A DNA stretch of 64,000 nt from Kosakonia oryzae (GCF_001658025.2 NZ_CP014007.2:3782001-3846000), one strand, 5' to 3'; positions 29,415 to 41,150 are shown, numbered from the stretch's first letter. The notes: generated by a model not told the origin, from the sequence alone. A program made the numbers and translations.

Positions 29415-29978
29415 GTGCGATATCTGGCAACATTGTTATTGTCACTGGCGGTGCTGGTTACCGCCGGATGTGGCTGGCATCTGCGTAACACCACGCAGGT
29501 GCCAGGCGAAATGAAAACGATGATTTTCGATTCCAGCGATCCGAATGGTCCGCTGAGCCGTGCCATTCGTAACCAGCTGCGCCTGAACGGTGTCGAACTG
29601 CTGGAGAAAAGTACGCTACGTCAGGATGTACCTTCGCTGCGTCTGGGCGCGGTGACGTTTGCACGTGATACGGCGTCGATCTTCCAGGATGGCCGTACCG
29701 CAGAGTATCAAATGGTGCTGACCGCGAACGCCAGCGTGTTGATCCCGGGGCATGATATCTACCCGATCAGCACAAAAGTGTTCCGTTCATTCTTTGATAA
29801 CCCGCAAACAGCGCTGGCAAAAGCCGCCGAGCAGGACATGATTATTCAGGAAATGTACGACAAAGCGGCAGAGCAGTTGATTCGTAAACTGCCGAGCGTC
29901 TACACGGCTGATGCTGCTGCAACGCATCACACCAAAACACCTGTCTCTCCCTCTGCTTCCGTAACACCGGGTAGCTAA
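29415..29978 (+). CDS. lptE: LptE (RlpB), LPS-assembly lipoprotein
   Basis: Outer-membrane lipoprotein that plugs the LptD barrel and inserts LPS. The product is 187 aa, starting with GTG 29415 after GGGAGGAAGC. The signal peptide ends in lipobox VTAGC (Cys19). The body is the LptE alpha/beta fold; the Thr/Pro/Ser-rich tail (about 165-187) is expected to be disordered. Its stop overlaps the holA start by one base. Confidence 0.96.
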   Translation: MRYLATLLLSLAVLVTAGCGWHLRNTTQVPGEMKTMIFDSSDPNGPLSRAIRNQLRLNGVELLEKSTLRQDVPSLRLGAVTFARDTASIFQDGRTAEYQMVLTANASVLIPGHDIYPISTKVFRSFFDNPQTALAKAAEQDMIIQEMYDKAAEQLIRKLPSVYTADAAATHHTKTPVSPSASVTPGS

Positions 29979-31009
29979 TGCTCAGGTTGTATCCGGAACA
30001 ACTCCGCGCGCAGCTCAATGAAGGGCTGCGCGCGGCGTATCTGCTCCTCGGTAACGATCCACTGTTGTTACAGGAGAGTCAGGACGCTGTGCGCCAGGTT
30101 GCCGCCACGCAAGGCTTCAGCGAACACCACACGTTTACACTGGATGCCAGCACCGACTGGGACGCTATTTTTTCCATCTGTCAGGCACTCAGCCTGTTTG
30201 CCAGCCGCCAGACTCTATTGTTGCTGCTGCCGGAGAACGGCCCAAACGCCGCCATGAATGAGCAACTGGCAAAGCTGGTTTCGTTGCTGCATGAGGATCT
30301 GATCCTGATCGTGCGCGGCAATAAGTTGACGAAAGCGCAGGAAAACGCAGCATGGCTGACGCAGCTGAATAATCACGCCGTGCAGATTAGCTGCCAGACG
30401 CCAGAACAGGCGAATCTTCCCCGCTGGGTCGCCGCGCGGGCGAAGCAAAACAAGCTGGAGCTGGATGACGCCGCGAATCAACTGCTTTGCTATTGCTACG
30501 AAGGTAATCTGCTGGCGCTGGCGCAGGCACTTGAACGGCTGTCGCTGCTGTGGCCGGATGGTAAATTAACGCTGCCGCGCGTGGAGCAGGCGGTGAACGA
30601 CGCGGCGCACTTTACCCCATTTCACTGGGTTGATGCGCTGCTCGCAGGCAAGAGCAAACGTGCGCTGCATATTCTGAACCAGTTACGGCTGGAAGCGTGC
30701 GAGCCGGTGATCCTGCTGCGCACGGTGCAGCGCGAATTGCTGCTGCTGGTCACGCTCAAACGTCACGCTGCGCATACGCCGCTGCGTACGCTATTTGATA
30801 AACATCGGGTCTGGCAAAATCGCCGTGGCATGATGGGCGATGCGCTGAACCGCCTGAGTGCCGATCAGCTACGCCAGGCGGTGCACCTGCTCAGCCATAT
30901 TGAGCTGATTGTAAAGCAGGACTTTGGTCAGTCGGTGTGGGCCGAGCTGGAAGGGCTTTCTCTGCTACTCTGTCATAAGGCATTAGCAGACGTTTTTATT
31001 GATGGTTGA
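29978..31009 (+). CDS. holA: DNA polymerase III delta subunit
   Basis: Clamp-loader subunit that opens the beta sliding clamp; 343 aa, the E. coli length. The N-terminal beta-interaction region contains [12 protein letters not shown] (about residues 68-79), followed by a degenerate AAA+ fold and a helical collar domain. It lies between lptE (1-nt overlap) and nadD (2-nt gap), implying co-transcription. Confidence 0.96.
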   Translation: MLRLYPEQLRAQLNEGLRAAYLLLGNDPLLLQESQDAVRQVAATQGFSEHHTFTLDASTDWDAIFSICQALSLFASRQTLLLLLPENGPNAAMNEQLAKLVSLLHEDLILIVRGNKLTKAQENAAWLTQLNNHAVQISCQTPEQANLPRWVAARAKQNKLELDDAANQLLCYCYEGNLLALAQALERLSLLWPDGKLTLPRVEQAVNDAAHFTPFHWVDALLAGKSKRALHILNQLRLEACEPVILLRTVQRELLLLVTLKRHAAHTPLRTLFDKHRVWQNRRGMMGDALNRLSADQLRQAVHLLSHIELIVKQDFGQSVWAELEGLSLLLCHKALADVFIDG

Positions 31010-31010
31010 T

Positions 31011-31652
31011 ATGAATCAGTTGCAGGCACTGTTTGGTGGTACGTTTGATCCTGTCCATTATGGGCATCTGAAGCCGGTTGAAGCGCTGGCGAACCAGATT
31101 GGGCTGTCACGGGTGATCATTATGCCCAATAACGTGCCGCCGCACCGTCCACAACCAGAAGCCACCAGCCAGCAACGCAAAACCATGCTCGAACTGGCCA
31201 TCGCCGACAAACCGCTGTTTACCCTCGATGAGCGGGAATTACGCCGCGACACGCCCTCTTATAGCGCGCTAACGCTGCAAGAGTGGCGAGAGGAGCAAGG
31301 GCCACAGTGTCCGCTGGCGTTTATCATCGGCCAGGATTCACTGCTTACCTTCCCGAGCTGGCACCACTACGAAACTATTCTGGATAACTGCCATTTGATT
31401 GTCTGCCGCCGCCCCGGCTACCCGCTGGAGATGGCGCAGGAAGAACATCAGCAATGGCTTGATGAACATCTCACCCAGCATGTCGAAACGTTGCACACGC
31501 AGCCTGCGGGAAAAATCTATCTGGCTGAAACGCCGTGGTTCAATATCTCCGCAACGCTTATCCGTGAGCGGCTGGAGCGCGGCGAAAACTGTGATGATCT
31601 GCTGCCTGCCGCCGTACTGGAATATATCAACGCGCAGGGCTTATACCGCTAA
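31011..31652 (+). CDS. nadD: Nicotinate-nucleotide adenylyltransferase
   Basis: Converts nicotinate mononucleotide and ATP to deamido-NAD in NAD synthesis. Start ATG 31011 gives 213 aa, as in E. coli; an ATG 12 nt earlier lies inside holA and is less likely. The nucleotidyl-transferase motif is [11 protein letters not shown] (residues 8-18) and the ISATLIRER motif is near 180. The last 26 nt overlap the 3' end of the convergent cobD. Confidence 0.97.
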   Translation: MNQLQALFGGTFDPVHYGHLKPVEALANQIGLSRVIIMPNNVPPHRPQPEATSQQRKTMLELAIADKPLFTLDERELRRDTPSYSALTLQEWREEQGPQCPLAFIIGQDSLLTFPSWHHYETILDNCHLIVCRRPGYPLEMAQEEHQQWLDEHLTQHVETLHTQPAGKIYLAETPWFNISATLIRERLERGENCDDLLPAAVLEYINAQGLYR

Positions 31653-32715
31653 GCGCCCGGCGCATCGCCGTAATCAGCCGATCATTTTCCTCTGTACTGC
31701 GCACCGCAACGCGATAATAGCGATCATCCAGCCCTGGATAATTCACACAGCGGCGAATTAAAATATGCTGTTCCAGCAGCGCACGCTGTAATTCCACCCC
31801 CGGCGCATCACAGCGCAGAAACAGGTAATTCGCCATCCCAGGCCAAACAGTGAGTGCCGGAAGATCGTTCAGTGCGGCGAATAAACGCGGACGTTCACGC
31901 TCCAGCCACTGCCAGCTCGCCTGTTGATAAGCATGGTCATGCAGGATCACCTCCCCCGCCAGTGCCGCAAACGCATTGATTGACCACGGCATCTGCGCAG
32001 CGCGCATCTGCGTCACTTTCTGTTCATCGCTGCCCAACAGATAGCCGAGCCGCAAACCCGGAATAGCATAAAACTTGGTCAGCGAGCGTAGCACCCACAG
32101 ATGCGGATTGCCCGCCAGATGCCGGATAAAGCCGCGGCGTTGCGGGATAAAATCCATAAACGCTTCATCGAGAATAAGCTGAATGCCCAGCGATTTGCAG
32201 CGCGCCGAAACGGCCTGTAGTAGCGCGTCATCCGGCAACAGCCCAGTCGGGTTATTCGGCGTGCAAAGAAACAGGCAGTCCAGATCCGGCGTCAGCGCTT
32301 CCAGCAGGCGTTCGGTCAGTTGCCAGCCCTCGTCTTCGCGCAACGAAAAATCGACGATGTCACAACCGGCCTGCCGCAGTGCACGGCGATACTCAGCAAA
32401 CCCTGGCGTGATAAGCATCGCCCGACGCGGTGCCAGCGCATTGACCAGTGCAAAAATCACTTCCGTCTCACCATTTCCGGCCAGCAACCATGACGTGGGA
32501 ACCTGATGATGTTCCGCCAGCACCTGATGCAGGCGCTGATACTCCACGTCCGGATAGCGCTCGGCCAGCGCCATGTTCTCCAGCAATGCATGCCGCAAAG
32601 AGTCTGGCATGCCCGCCGGATTAATATTGGCGCTGAAATCCAGTAACTGCTCCGGGGCAATGCCCAGCAGTGCGGCCGCCTCGCGTGTATTGCCGCCATG
32701 CGCACTATGAAACAT
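31627..32715 (-). CDS. cobD: CobD, L-threonine-O-3-phosphate decarboxylase
   Basis: PLP enzyme producing (R)-1-amino-2-propanol phosphate, the linker of the cobalamin nucleotide loop. The product is 362 aa, strongly resembling Salmonella CobD (AHGGN N-terminus, [22 protein letters not shown]). The PLP-binding lysine is K214 in [13 protein letters not shown] 32715 has GGAGAGAG upstream. It is divergent from cobC and convergent with, and overlapping, nadD. E. coli K-12 lacks cobD, so this strain likely has a fuller cobamide pathway elsewhere; the main cob operon is not in the window. Confidence 0.95.
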   Translation of the reverse strand: MFHSAHGGNTREAAALLGIAPEQLLDFSANINPAGMPDSLRHALLENMALAERYPDVEYQRLHQVLAEHHQVPTSWLLAGNGETEVIFALVNALAPRRAMLITPGFAEYRRALRQAGCDIVDFSLREDEGWQLTERLLEALTPDLDCLFLCTPNNPTGLLPDDALLQAVSARCKSLGIQLILDEAFMDFIPQRRGFIRHLAGNPHLWVLRSLTKFYAIPGLRLGYLLGSDEQKVTQMRAAQMPWSINAFAALAGEVILHDHAYQQASWQWLERERPRLFAALNDLPALTVWPGMANYLFLRCDAPGVELQRALLEQHILIRRCVNYPGLDDRYYRVAVRSTEENDRLITAMRRALSGISPAR

Positions 32716-32815
32716 CGCTCTCTCCGCTTGCTTAAAGCCGCTATCTTAAACGAAAAAGGGATGTGGATTGAGGGGCATGATAAACTTTGCGCAGTAATCC
32801 AGACAGGAGATAACA

Positions 32816-33427
32816 ATGCGACTCTGGCTGATACGTCACGGTGAAACTGAAGCAAACGTTGCCGGGCTTTACAGCGGCCACACTCCCACTCCGCTGACGC
32901 CAAAGGGTCTGGCACAGGCGCAAATCCTCGGGAAATTGCTCAGCGAGGTCCCCTTTGATCGCGTGTTGTGCAGCGCGCTGGAGCGGGCGCAACAGACGGC
33001 GGGACGCGTTCTTGAGCGACGGGAAATCACCATTGAAACCACTCCGTTACTGAATGAAATGTTCTTCGGCGACTGGGAAATGCGCCATCACCGCGATTTG
33101 ACGCGCGAAGATCCGCAGACTTATGCCGCCTGGTGCAATGACTGGCAGAATGCCATCCCGACCAATGGTGAAGGCTTTCAGGCATTTTCCGCGCGTATTG
33201 AGCAAGTTATCGCCCATCTGGCCGATATTAAGGATCAGCAGAATATCCTGCTGGTGAGCCATCAGGGCGTGTTGAGCCTGTTAATCGCCCGCCTGTTAAA
33301 TATGCCCGCCGCCTCGCTATGGCATTTTCGTGTCGATCAAGGGTGCTGGAGCATGATCGATATGCATGACAATTTCGCCACGCTGCGAGTGCTTAATAGC
33401 CGCGCCGTCTGGCGAGCTGATGAGTAA
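32816..33427 (+). CDS. cobC: Alpha-ribazole phosphatase
   Basis: Histidine-phosphatase-superfamily enzyme that removes phosphate from alpha-ribazole-5'-P (or adenosylcobalamin-5'-P) in B12 nucleotide-loop assembly. The product is 203 aa. The phosphoacceptor His is in LIRHGETEAN (residues 5-14), the acid in LNEMFFGDWE near 80, and the second His in LLVSHQGV near 147. It diverges from cobD by a 100-nt shared region. Confidence 0.95.
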   Translation: MRLWLIRHGETEANVAGLYSGHTPTPLTPKGLAQAQILGKLLSEVPFDRVLCSALERAQQTAGRVLERREITIETTPLLNEMFFGDWEMRHHRDLTREDPQTYAAWCNDWQNAIPTNGEGFQAFSARIEQVIAHLADIKDQQNILLVSHQGVLSLLIARLLNMPAASLWHFRVDQGCWSMIDMHDNFATLRVLNSRAVWRADE

Positions 33428-33607
33428 TAGCGTGTTTTTCAGCCATCCCATTCAACGTGGTGATTCGGTCATTGACACGCCATGCAAGGCTGTTATCCTC
33501 CGCGCGCAGAAATTGTTTTACAAAAATGGCGATGCAATCACACGGTCATGATGGGATGATAGCCCGCTTTTGAAATTGCCGGGTCAGACATTTGTCCCGA
33601 CAATTGA

Positions 33608-33991
<384 letters not shown>

Positions 33992-33994
33992 TGC

Positions 33995-34462
33995 GTGAAA
34001 CTCCAACTGGTCGCCGTTGGCACAAAAATGCCGGACTGGGTACAGACAGGTTTTACTGAATATCTGCGCCGTTTTCCCAAAGATATGCCGTTTGAGCTGA
34101 TTGAGATCCCGGCAGGAAAGCGCGGTAAAAACGCAGATATCAAACGTATTCTCGACAAAGAGGGTGAGCAGATGCTGGCGGCTGCTGGCAAAAATCGCAT
34201 CGTCACCCTCGATATCCCCGGCAAACCCTGGGATACGCCGCAGCTTGCAAATGAACTGGAACGCTGGAAGCAGGACGGACGCGATGTCAGTCTGCTTATC
34301 GGTGGCCCGGAAGGGTTATCCCCCGCCTGCAAAGCGGCAGCAGAACAAAGTTGGTCTCTCTCTGCGCTGACACTCCCGCACCCGCTGGTGCGCGTGCTGG
34401 TGGCTGAAAGCCTGTATCGCGCATGGAGTATTACCACCAACCATCCTTACCACCGTGAGTAA
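33995..34462 (+). CDS. rlmH: RlmH, 23S rRNA pseudouridine-1915 N3-methyltransferase
   Basis: SPOUT-class SAM methyltransferase modifying pseudouridine 1915 in helix 69 of 23S rRNA; 155 aa, the family length. The knotted SAM site is formed by [11 protein letters not shown] (about 100-110) and [18 protein letters not shown] near the C-terminus. Coupled to rsfS (3-nt gap), giving two ribosome-acting genes ahead of the elongation genes. Confidence 0.97.
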
Positions 34463-34491
34463 TGACGAGTCTTAGGTAGATTAAGCAGCGG

Positions 34492-36393
34492 ATGAAATTA
34501 CAGAATTCTTTTCGCGACTATACGGCTGAGTCCGCGCTGTTTGTACGCCGGGCAGTGGTCGCCTTTACGGGGATTTTGCTGCTTACCGGCGTGCTGATCG
34601 CTAACCTTTATAACCTGCAAATCGTCCGTTTTGCGGACTACCAGACCCGTTCTAACGAAAACCGCATCAAACTGGTTCCCATCGCGCCAAGCCGCGGCAT
34701 TATTTACGATCGCAACGGCACGCCGCTGGCACTTAATCGCACCATTTACCAGGTCGAAATGATGCCGGAGAAGGTCGATAACGTGCAGCAAACGCTGGAT
34801 GCCCTGCGCGACGTGGTAGATCTGACCGATGACGATATTGCCAACTTCAAAAAAGAGCGCTCGCGTTCGCACCGCTTCACGTCAATTCCGGTAAAAACCA
34901 ACCTGACCGAAGTCCAGGTGGCGCGCTTTGCCGTTAACCAGTACCGCTTTCCCGGCGTGGAAGTAAAAGGCTACAAACGCCGCTACTATCCTTACGGCTC
35001 CGCACTGACTCATGTTATCGGCTACGTCTCGAAAATTAACGATAAAGACGTCGAGCGGCTGGATAAAGAGGGCAAACTGGCCAACTATGCTGCCACGCAC
35101 GATATCGGTAAGCTGGGCATTGAGCGCTATTACGAAGATGTCCTGCACGGCCAGACCGGTTACGAAGAGGTTGAAGTTAACAACCGCGGCCGCGTGATCC
35201 GCCAGCTTAAAGAAGTGCCGCCGCAGGCCGGGCACGATATCTACCTGACGCTGGATTTGAAATTGCAGCAGTACATCGAAACGCTGCTTGCTGGCAGCCG
35301 TGCTGCGGTGGTTGTCACCGATCCGCGTAACGGCAGCATTCTCGCGCTGGTATCGATGCCGAGCTACGATCCCAACCTGTTTGTCGATGGTATCTCCAGC
35401 AAAGATTATTCATCACTGCTTAATGACCCGAACACACCATTGATCAACCGCGCCACGCAGGGGGTTTACCCTCCGGCATCAACGGTGAAACCGTATGTGG
35501 CGGTTTCCGCGCTCAGTGCTGGCGCGATCACCCGTAATACCAGCCTGTTCGATCCCGGCTGGTGGCAGCTGCCGGGCTCTGATAAACGCTACCGCGACTG
35601 GAAAAAATGGGGCCACGGCCATTTGAACGTCACCAAAGCGCTGGAAGAATCCGCAGATACCTTCTTCTACCAGGTTGCTTATGACATGGGCATCGATCGC
35701 CTGTCGGAGTGGATGGGGAAATTTGGTTACGGCCACTATACCGGCGTCGATCTGTCGGAAGAGCGCTCAGGTAACATGCCGACGCGCGAGTGGAAATTGA
35801 AACGCTTTAAGAAGCCATGGTATCAGGGCGACACCATCCCGGTAGGGATTGGCCAGGGCTACTGGACGGCAACGCCATTGCAGATGAATAAAGCGATGAT
35901 GATCCTGATTAATGACGGTATCGTCAAAGTGCCGCACCTGCTGATGAGCACGGTGGAAAACGGCCAACAGGTGCCGTGGAAACAGCCAGCCGAGCCGCCG
36001 GTCGGCGATATTCACTCCGGCTACTGGGAGATCGCCAAAGACGGCATGTACGGCGTGGCGAACCGCCCGAATGGGACCGGCCACAAATACTTTGCCGATG
36101 CACCGTATAAAGTTGCAGCGAAATCCGGTACGGCGCAGGTTTTTGGCCTGAAAGCGAATGAAACTTATAACGCGCACCGGATCGCTGAGCGCCTGCGTGA
36201 CCATAAACTGATGACGGCGTTTGCGCCGTATGATAATCCGCAGGTCGCCGTCGCGATGATTCTGGAAAACGGCGGCGCAGGGCCGGCTGTCGGGACCATT
36301 ATGCGCCAGATCCTCGACCACATTATGCTTGGCGATAACAACACGGATTTGCCAGCGGAAAACCCCTCAACGGCAGCGGCGGAGGACCAATAA
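34492..36393 (+). CDS. mrdA: Penicillin-binding protein 2, elongasome transpeptidase
   Basis: Inner-membrane DD-transpeptidase that crosslinks lateral-wall peptidoglycan with RodA; 633 aa, as in E. coli. One N-terminal membrane anchor (about 21-43), the PBP dimerisation/pedestal domain, then the transpeptidase domain with active Ser330 in [13 protein letters not shown] (about 384) and the KSGT box near 544. Overlaps no neighbour; mrdB starts 2 nt after its stop. Confidence 0.98.
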   Translation: MKLQNSFRDYTAESALFVRRAVVAFTGILLLTGVLIANLYNLQIVRFADYQTRSNENRIKLVPIAPSRGIIYDRNGTPLALNRTIYQVEMMPEKVDNVQQTLDALRDVVDLTDDDIANFKKERSRSHRFTSIPVKTNLTEVQVARFAVNQYRFPGVEVKGYKRRYYPYGSALTHVIGYVSKINDKDVERLDKEGKLANYAATHDIGKLGIERYYEDVLHGQTGYEEVEVNNRGRVIRQLKEVPPQAGHDIYLTLDLKLQQYIETLLAGSRAAVVVTDPRNGSILALVSMPSYDPNLFVDGISSKDYSSLLNDPNTPLINRATQGVYPPASTVKPYVAVSALSAGAITRNTSLFDPGWWQLPGSDKRYRDWKKWGHGHLNVTKALEESADTFFYQVAYDMGIDRLSEWMGKFGYGHYTGVDLSEERSGNMPTREWKLKRFKKPWYQGDTIPVGIGQGYWTATPLQMNKAMMILINDGIVKVPHLLMSTVENGQQVPWKQPAEPPVGDIHSGYWEIAKDGMYGVANRPNGTGHKYFADAPYKVAAKSGTAQVFGLKANETYNAHRIAERLRDHKLMTAFAPYDNPQVAVAMILENGGAGPAVGTIMRQILDHIMLGDNNTDLPAENPSTAAAEDQ

Positions 36394-36395
36394 TC

Positions 36396-37508
36396 ATGAC
36401 GGATAATCCGAACAAAAAATCGTTCTGGGACAAAATACATATCGATCCCACGATGTTGCTTATCATCCTCGCGCTGCTGTTTTACAGCGCGATCGTAATC
36501 TGGAGCGCCAGCGGCCAGGACATTGGCATGACCGAACGTAAAATCGGCCAGATCGCCATGGGGCTGATTATCATGGTGGTGCTGGCACAAGTGCCGCCAC
36601 GCGTTTATGAAGGCTGGGCGCCCTATCTCTACATTTTCTGCATCATCCTGCTGGTAGCGGTGGATGCTTTCGGCGCGATATCCAAAGGCGCGCAGCGCTG
36701 GCTCGATCTCGGCGTTGTCCGTTTTCAGCCTTCCGAGATTGCGAAAATCGCCGTGCCGCTGATGGTGGCGCGCTTTATTAACCGCGACGTTTGCCCGCCT
36801 TCGCTGAAAAACACCGCTATTGCGCTGGCGCTGATCTTTCTGCCAACGCTGCTGGTGGCGGCGCAACCGGATCTGGGTACCTCGATCCTGGTGGTGCTCT
36901 CCGGGCTATTTGTTCTGTTCCTTTCCGGCCTGAGCTGGCGGCTGATCGCTATTGCCGCAGTGCTGGTGGCGGCGTTTATTCCGGTGCTATGGTTCTTCCT
37001 GATGCACGATTATCAGCGCCAGCGCGTAATGATGTTGCTCGATCCGGAAACCGATCCGCTCGGCGCAGGCTACCATATTATTCAGTCGAAAATTGCTATC
37101 GGCTCCGGCGGTCTGAGCGGCAAAGGCTGGCTGCACGGTACGCAATCGCAGCTGGAGTTCCTGCCCGAACGCCACACCGACTTTATCTTCGCCGTGCTGG
37201 CGGAAGAGCTGGGGCTGATCGGGATACTGATTTTGCTGGCGCTGTATGTGCTGCTGATTATGCGCGGGTTATGGATTGCCGCGCGGGCGCAAACCACTTT
37301 TGGCCGCGTCATGGCCGGCGGTTTGATGTTGATTTTATTCGTTTATGTGTTCGTAAATATTGGTATGGTGAGTGGCATACTGCCGGTGGTCGGCGTACCG
37401 TTGCCACTGATCAGTTACGGGGGATCAGCCCTGATCGTACTCATGGCCGGGTTTGGTATCGTTATGTCGATCCATACTCACAGGAAAATGTTGTCTAAGA
37501 ACGTCTAA
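36396..37508 (+). CDS. mrdB: RodA, SEDS-family peptidoglycan polymerase
   Basis: Multi-spanning inner-membrane glycosyltransferase partnering PBP2 in rod-shape elongation. The product is 370 aa with about ten hydrophobic segments. The SEDS loop contains [21 protein letters not shown] near residues 250-270, including the conserved catalytic Asp/Glu region, and [11 protein letters not shown] lies near 335. Directly follows mrdA and is 10 nt before rlpA. Confidence 0.98.
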   Translation: MTDNPNKKSFWDKIHIDPTMLLIILALLFYSAIVIWSASGQDIGMTERKIGQIAMGLIIMVVLAQVPPRVYEGWAPYLYIFCIILLVAVDAFGAISKGAQRWLDLGVVRFQPSEIAKIAVPLMVARFINRDVCPPSLKNTAIALALIFLPTLLVAAQPDLGTSILVVLSGLFVLFLSGLSWRLIAIAAVLVAAFIPVLWFFLMHDYQRQRVMMLLDPETDPLGAGYHIIQSKIAIGSGGLSGKGWLHGTQSQLEFLPERHTDFIFAVLAEELGLIGILILLALYVLLIMRGLWIAARAQTTFGRVMAGGLMLILFVYVFVNIGMVSGILPVVGVPLPLISYGGSALIVLMAGFGIVMSIHTHRKMLSKNV

Positions 37509-37518
37509 GAGGTGCGCA

Positions 37519-38691
37519 ATGCGTAAGCAATGGCTGGGGATCTGCATAGCTGCGGGGTTACTGGCGGCATGTTCAAATGATGGTGGTCAGCAGCAGACGA
37601 CCGTAGCGCCTCAACCAGCGGTGTGTACTGGTCCTGTCGTTGAGATCAGCGGCGCGGAGCCTCATTACGAAGCACCGAACGCCACGGCAAATCAGGATTA
37701 TGAGCGCGATGGCAAGAGCTACAAAATCGTTCAGGATCCCTCCCGTTTCAGCCAGGCCGGTTTAGCCGCCATTTATGATGCTGAGCCGGGCAGCAATCTG
37801 ACCGCTTCCGGCGAAGCGTTCGATCCTATGCAACTGACGGCAGCCCATCCGACGCTGCCAATCCCAAGCTACGCGCGTATCACCAACCTGGCGAACGGCC
37901 GCATGATTGTGGTTCGTATTAACGATCGTGGGCCGTATGGTAACGACCGGGTGATCTCGTTGTCGCGCGCGGCAGCGGATCGCCTGAACACGTCGAATAA
38001 CACCAAAGTGCGTATCGACCCCATTATCGTCGCCCAGGATGGTTCACTTTCCGGGCCGGGCACTGTCTGTACTAAGGTCGCGCAGCAAACCTATGTGCTG
38101 CCCGCGCGTCCCGATCTCGGCGGCGGTCTGGGCAGTGTCTCTTCCGCACCGCAGCCTGTACAGCCGCAGGGCAACGTTCAGGCCATCAGTAACGATACGC
38201 TAAAAAGCAGCGATACCACTGGCGCGCCGGTAACTAGCGGCGGCTTCCTCGGCGCACCGACGCCGCTCGCCAGCGGCGTGCTGGAAGGCAGTGAAACAGC
38301 GCAACCGGCCGCAACGGCTACCACGACACCGGTCGCGCAAACCGCCACGCCGGTGACGCAAACCGTAATGCCAGCAACCCGCACTTCGCCGGTTACTGCG
38401 CCGGGTTCTGTTCAGGGACACGTGCAGAGTTCTGTCGCCGCCAGCAGCGCAACAGCAGCTGCCAGTAGCGGCTATATGGTGCAGGTCGGTGCCGTCAGCG
38501 ATCAGGCTCGCGCGCAGCAGTATCAGCAGCGCCTGGCGCAGCAGTTTTCTGTACCGGGCCGCGTGACGCAGAACGGTGCGGTATGGCGCGTTCAGCTTGG
38601 GCCGTTTAGCACCAAAGCAGATGCCAGTGCACTGCAGCAGCGGTTGCAGAATGAAGCGCAGTTGCAGTCTTTTATCACTGGCGCACAGTAA
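37519..38691 (+). CDS. rlpA: RlpA, septal-ring lytic transglycosylase lipoprotein
   Basis: Outer-membrane lipoprotein that binds denuded peptidoglycan at the septum. ATG 37519, with AGAGGTG upstream, gives 390 aa. Signal peptide with lipobox LAAC (Cys18); DPBB fold at about residues 80-175 (ARITNLANGRMIVVRINDRGP); Ala/Thr/Pro/Val-rich linker at about 195-310 with repeated TPVAQTA/TPVTQT-type segments; C-terminal SPOR domain (about 314-390, YMVQVGAV start). The protein is longer than the 362 aa of E. coli, the difference lying in the low-complexity linker. Confidence 0.95.
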   Translation: MRKQWLGICIAAGLLAACSNDGGQQQTTVAPQPAVCTGPVVEISGAEPHYEAPNATANQDYERDGKSYKIVQDPSRFSQAGLAAIYDAEPGSNLTASGEAFDPMQLTAAHPTLPIPSYARITNLANGRMIVVRINDRGPYGNDRVISLSRAAADRLNTSNNTKVRIDPIIVAQDGSLSGPGTVCTKVAQQTYVLPARPDLGGGLGSVSSAPQPVQPQGNVQAISNDTLKSSDTTGAPVTSGGFLGAPTPLASGVLEGSETAQPAATATTTPVAQTATPVTQTVMPATRTSPVTAPGSVQGHVQSSVAASSATAAASSGYMVQVGAVSDQARAQQYQQRLAQQFSVPGRVTQNGAVWRVQLGPFSTKADASALQQRLQNEAQLQSFITGAQ

Positions 38692-38829
38692 TTGGGTAAG
38701 GCGTCTGACTTTGTCAGCTTATGTAAGCAGCATTAACAAAGTCATGCTTAAAGTCAGATGCCTGCCGATATAGCTTTTGCTATAGTAAGGCACTTTTTTT
38801 AACTCCATCACGGATGTCGTTGTTCGACC

Positions 38830-40041
38830 ATGAAGACCACTTTTTCCGTTCGTTTTGTGCAGCGCCTGGCGCTCACCACCGCGCTGACCGCAGCGTCTCT
38901 TACCGTTGCCCATGCCGATGATCTGAATATCAAAACCATGATCCCAGGCGTTCCGCAGATTGATGCCGAATCTTACATCCTGATCGATTACAACTCCGGT
39001 AAAGTGCTGGCGGAACAGAACGCCGACGCGCGCCGCGACCCGGCGAGCCTGACCAAAATGATGACCAGCTATGTCATCGGCCAGGCGATGAAAGCGGGCA
39101 AATTTAAAGACAGCGATTTGGTGACTATCGGTAACGATGCATGGGCGACCGGCAACCCGGTATTCCGTGGTTCTTCGCTGATGTTCCTGAAACCAGGCAT
39201 GCAGGTGCCGGTTTCTCAGTTGATTCGCGGTATCAACCTGCAATCCGGTAACGACGCTTGCGTGGCGATGGCCGATTATGTTGCAGGCAGCCAGGATGCA
39301 TTCGTCGGTCTGATGAACAACTATGTGAATGCGCTCGGTTTGAAGAACAGCCACTTCCAGACGGTTCACGGTCTGGATGCTGATGGCCAGTACAGCTCCG
39401 CGCGCGATATGGCGCTGATTGGCCAGGCATTAATCCGCGACGTACCGAACGAATACGCCATCTATAAAGAAAAAGAGTTTACCTTTAACGGCATTCGCCA
39501 GACCAACCGTAATGGCCTGCTGTGGGATAACAGCCTGAACGTGGACGGTATCAAAACCGGCCATACCGACAAAGCGGGTTATAACCTGGTGGCTTCAGCA
39601 ACGGACGGTCCAATGCGCCTGATCTCTGCCGTCATGGGTGGCCGTACCTTTAAAGGCCGCGAAACCGAAAGCAAAAAACTGCTGACCTGGGGCTTCCGCT
39701 TCTTTGAAACCGCCAGTCCGCTGAAAGCCGGTAAAGAGTTCGCTTCTGAGCCAGCCTGGTTTGGCGACAGCGATCGCGCATCGTTAGGCGTCGATAAAGA
39801 CGTTTATCTGACCATTCCACGCGGCCGTATGAAAGACCTGAAAGCCAGCTATGTGCTGAACACCAGCGAACTGCACGCGCCGCTGCAGAAAAACCAGGTT
39901 GTTGGTTCCATTAACTTCCAGTTAGATGGCAAAACCATCGAGCAACGCCCGCTGGTGGTGTTGCAGGAGATCCCGGAAGGCAATTTCTTCGGCAAAATCA
40001 TTGATTACATTAAATTGATGTTCCATCACTGGTTTGGTTAA
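38830..40041 (+). CDS. dacA: D-alanyl-D-alanine carboxypeptidase, PBP5
   Basis: Major periplasmic DD-carboxypeptidase trimming the pentapeptide stem; 403 aa, as in E. coli. The signal peptide ends at VAHA/DDL. Motifs: SLTK (Ser73 in the precursor, Ser44 mature), SGND near 138 and KTG in DGIKTGHTD near 241. C-terminal beta domain and an amphipathic membrane anchor at the end ([17 protein letters not shown]). Own promoter region between rlpA and dacA (138 nt), own terminator. Confidence 0.98.
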   Translation: MKTTFSVRFVQRLALTTALTAASLTVAHADDLNIKTMIPGVPQIDAESYILIDYNSGKVLAEQNADARRDPASLTKMMTSYVIGQAMKAGKFKDSDLVTIGNDAWATGNPVFRGSSLMFLKPGMQVPVSQLIRGINLQSGNDACVAMADYVAGSQDAFVGLMNNYVNALGLKNSHFQTVHGLDADGQYSSARDMALIGQALIRDVPNEYAIYKEKEFTFNGIRQTNRNGLLWDNSLNVDGIKTGHTDKAGYNLVASATDGPMRLISAVMGGRTFKGRETESKKLLTWGFRFFETASPLKAGKEFASEPAWFGDSDRASLGVDKDVYLTIPRGRMKDLKASYVLNTSELHAPLQKNQVVGSINFQLDGKTIEQRPLVVLQEIPEGNFFGKIIDYIKLMFHHWFG

Positions 40042-40096
40042 AAATTGAACACTTGAAAGTGTGATTTCCGTCCCCATATACTTAGCATCTCAGAAA

Positions 40097-40131
40097 AACT
40101 CCTGCCCATCCGGCAGGAGTTATTATTTTTT
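40097..40131 (+). terminator. Rho-independent terminator of dacA
   Basis: Ten-bp stem AACTCCTGCC/GGCAGGAGTT with a CATCC loop, then ATTATTTTTT. Confidence 0.93.
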
Positions 40132-40145
40132 ACGCCGGAGCTGAC

Positions 40146-40409
40146 ATGAAAACCAATCTCAAAGAACTGCTTGAATTCCCGACACCCTTTACTTACAAAG
40201 TGATGGGTCTGGCGAAGCCAGAGCTGGTTGATCTGGTGGTTGAAGTGGTACAGCGCCACGCGCCAGGTGATTACTCCCCGCAGGTAAAACCGAGCAGCAA
40301 AGGCAATTACCACTCGGTATCTATCACCATCACGGCCACCCATATTGAGCAGGTTGAAACGTTGTACGAAGAACTCGGCAACATTGAAATTGTGCGTATG
40401 GTTCTGTAA
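40146..40409 (+). CDS. ybeD: YbeD, DUF493 family protein
   Basis: Small cytoplasmic protein of 87 aa with a ferredoxin-like, ACT-resembling fold in homologues ([20 protein letters not shown] start). Function is not established; the conserved position next to lipB led to suggestions of a role in lipoate metabolism. Monocistronic between two terminators. Confidence 0.94.
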   Translation: MKTNLKELLEFPTPFTYKVMGLAKPELVDLVVEVVQRHAPGDYSPQVKPSSKGNYHSVSITITATHIEQVETLYEELGNIEIVRMVL

Positions 40410-40417
40410 TCGTTTGG

Positions 40418-40447
40418 CGTTACCCGGAAACATTCGGGTAACGTTTT
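40418..40447 (+). terminator. Rho-independent terminator of ybeD
   Basis: Nine-bp stem CGTTACCCG/CGGGTAACG with an 8-nt loop followed by TTTT, starting 8 nt after ybeD. Confidence 0.85.
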
Positions 40448-40494
40448 CGCTGTGATATACTCCCCCCACTCTTTTCTCCGCCGGAGATGCCGTT

Positions 40495-41136
40495 TTGTCT
40501 CAGGACACCATTCTTATCCGCAATCTGGGCCTGCAATCTTACGAGCCAGTGTCCCAAAAAATGCATGACTTCACCGATACCCGCAACGATACAACGCCCG
40601 ATGAAATCTGGCTGGTAGAGCACTACCCTGTGTTTACTCAGGGCCAGGCCGGTAAAGCTGAGCACGTTCTGGCACCCGGCGACATTCCGGTGATCCAGAG
40701 CGATCGCGGCGGCCAGGTGACCTATCACGGACCAGGCCAGCAGGTGATGTACGTGCTTATCAATCTGAAACGCCGCAAAATTGGCGTGCGTGAACTTGTT
40801 ACGTTACTGGAAAATACGGTGATCAACACGCTGGCAACCCAGGGTATCAAGGCGCAAGCGCGCGCTGATGCACCAGGCGTTTATGTACAGGGCAAGAAGA
40901 TTTGTTCGCTGGGTTTACGTATCCGTAAAGGTTGCTCATTTCATGGTCTGGCTTTAAATATCGACATGGATCTGGCGCCGTTTATGCGCATCAATCCGTG
41001 TGGCTATGCCGGGATGGAAATGACACAGGTCAGCCAACTGACGGAAAATACTGGGGTGGATAAAATAAGGCCAATCCTTGTTCAGCAATTTTTAGCGTTA
41101 CTAAACAATCCACCCCATCAATATATGGATGCTTAA
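40495..41136 (+). CDS. lipB: LipB, octanoyl-[ACP]:protein N-octanoyltransferase
   Basis: Transfers octanoate from acyl-carrier protein to lipoyl domains; LipA then inserts sulfur. The product is 213 aa, as in E. coli, beginning at TTG 40495. Motifs: [11 protein letters not shown] near residue 70, the thioester-forming Cys in [10 protein letters not shown] near 169, and a conserved Lys in KKICSLGLR near 135. The C-terminal 30 residues diverge from E. coli. Confidence 0.97.
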   Translation: MSQDTILIRNLGLQSYEPVSQKMHDFTDTRNDTTPDEIWLVEHYPVFTQGQAGKAEHVLAPGDIPVIQSDRGGQVTYHGPGQQVMYVLINLKRRKIGVRELVTLLENTVINTLATQGIKAQARADAPGVYVQGKKICSLGLRIRKGCSFHGLALNIDMDLAPFMRINPCGYAGMEMTQVSQLTENTGVDKIRPILVQQFLALLNNPPHQYMDA

Positions 41137-41150
41137 TATATCATGTATTT

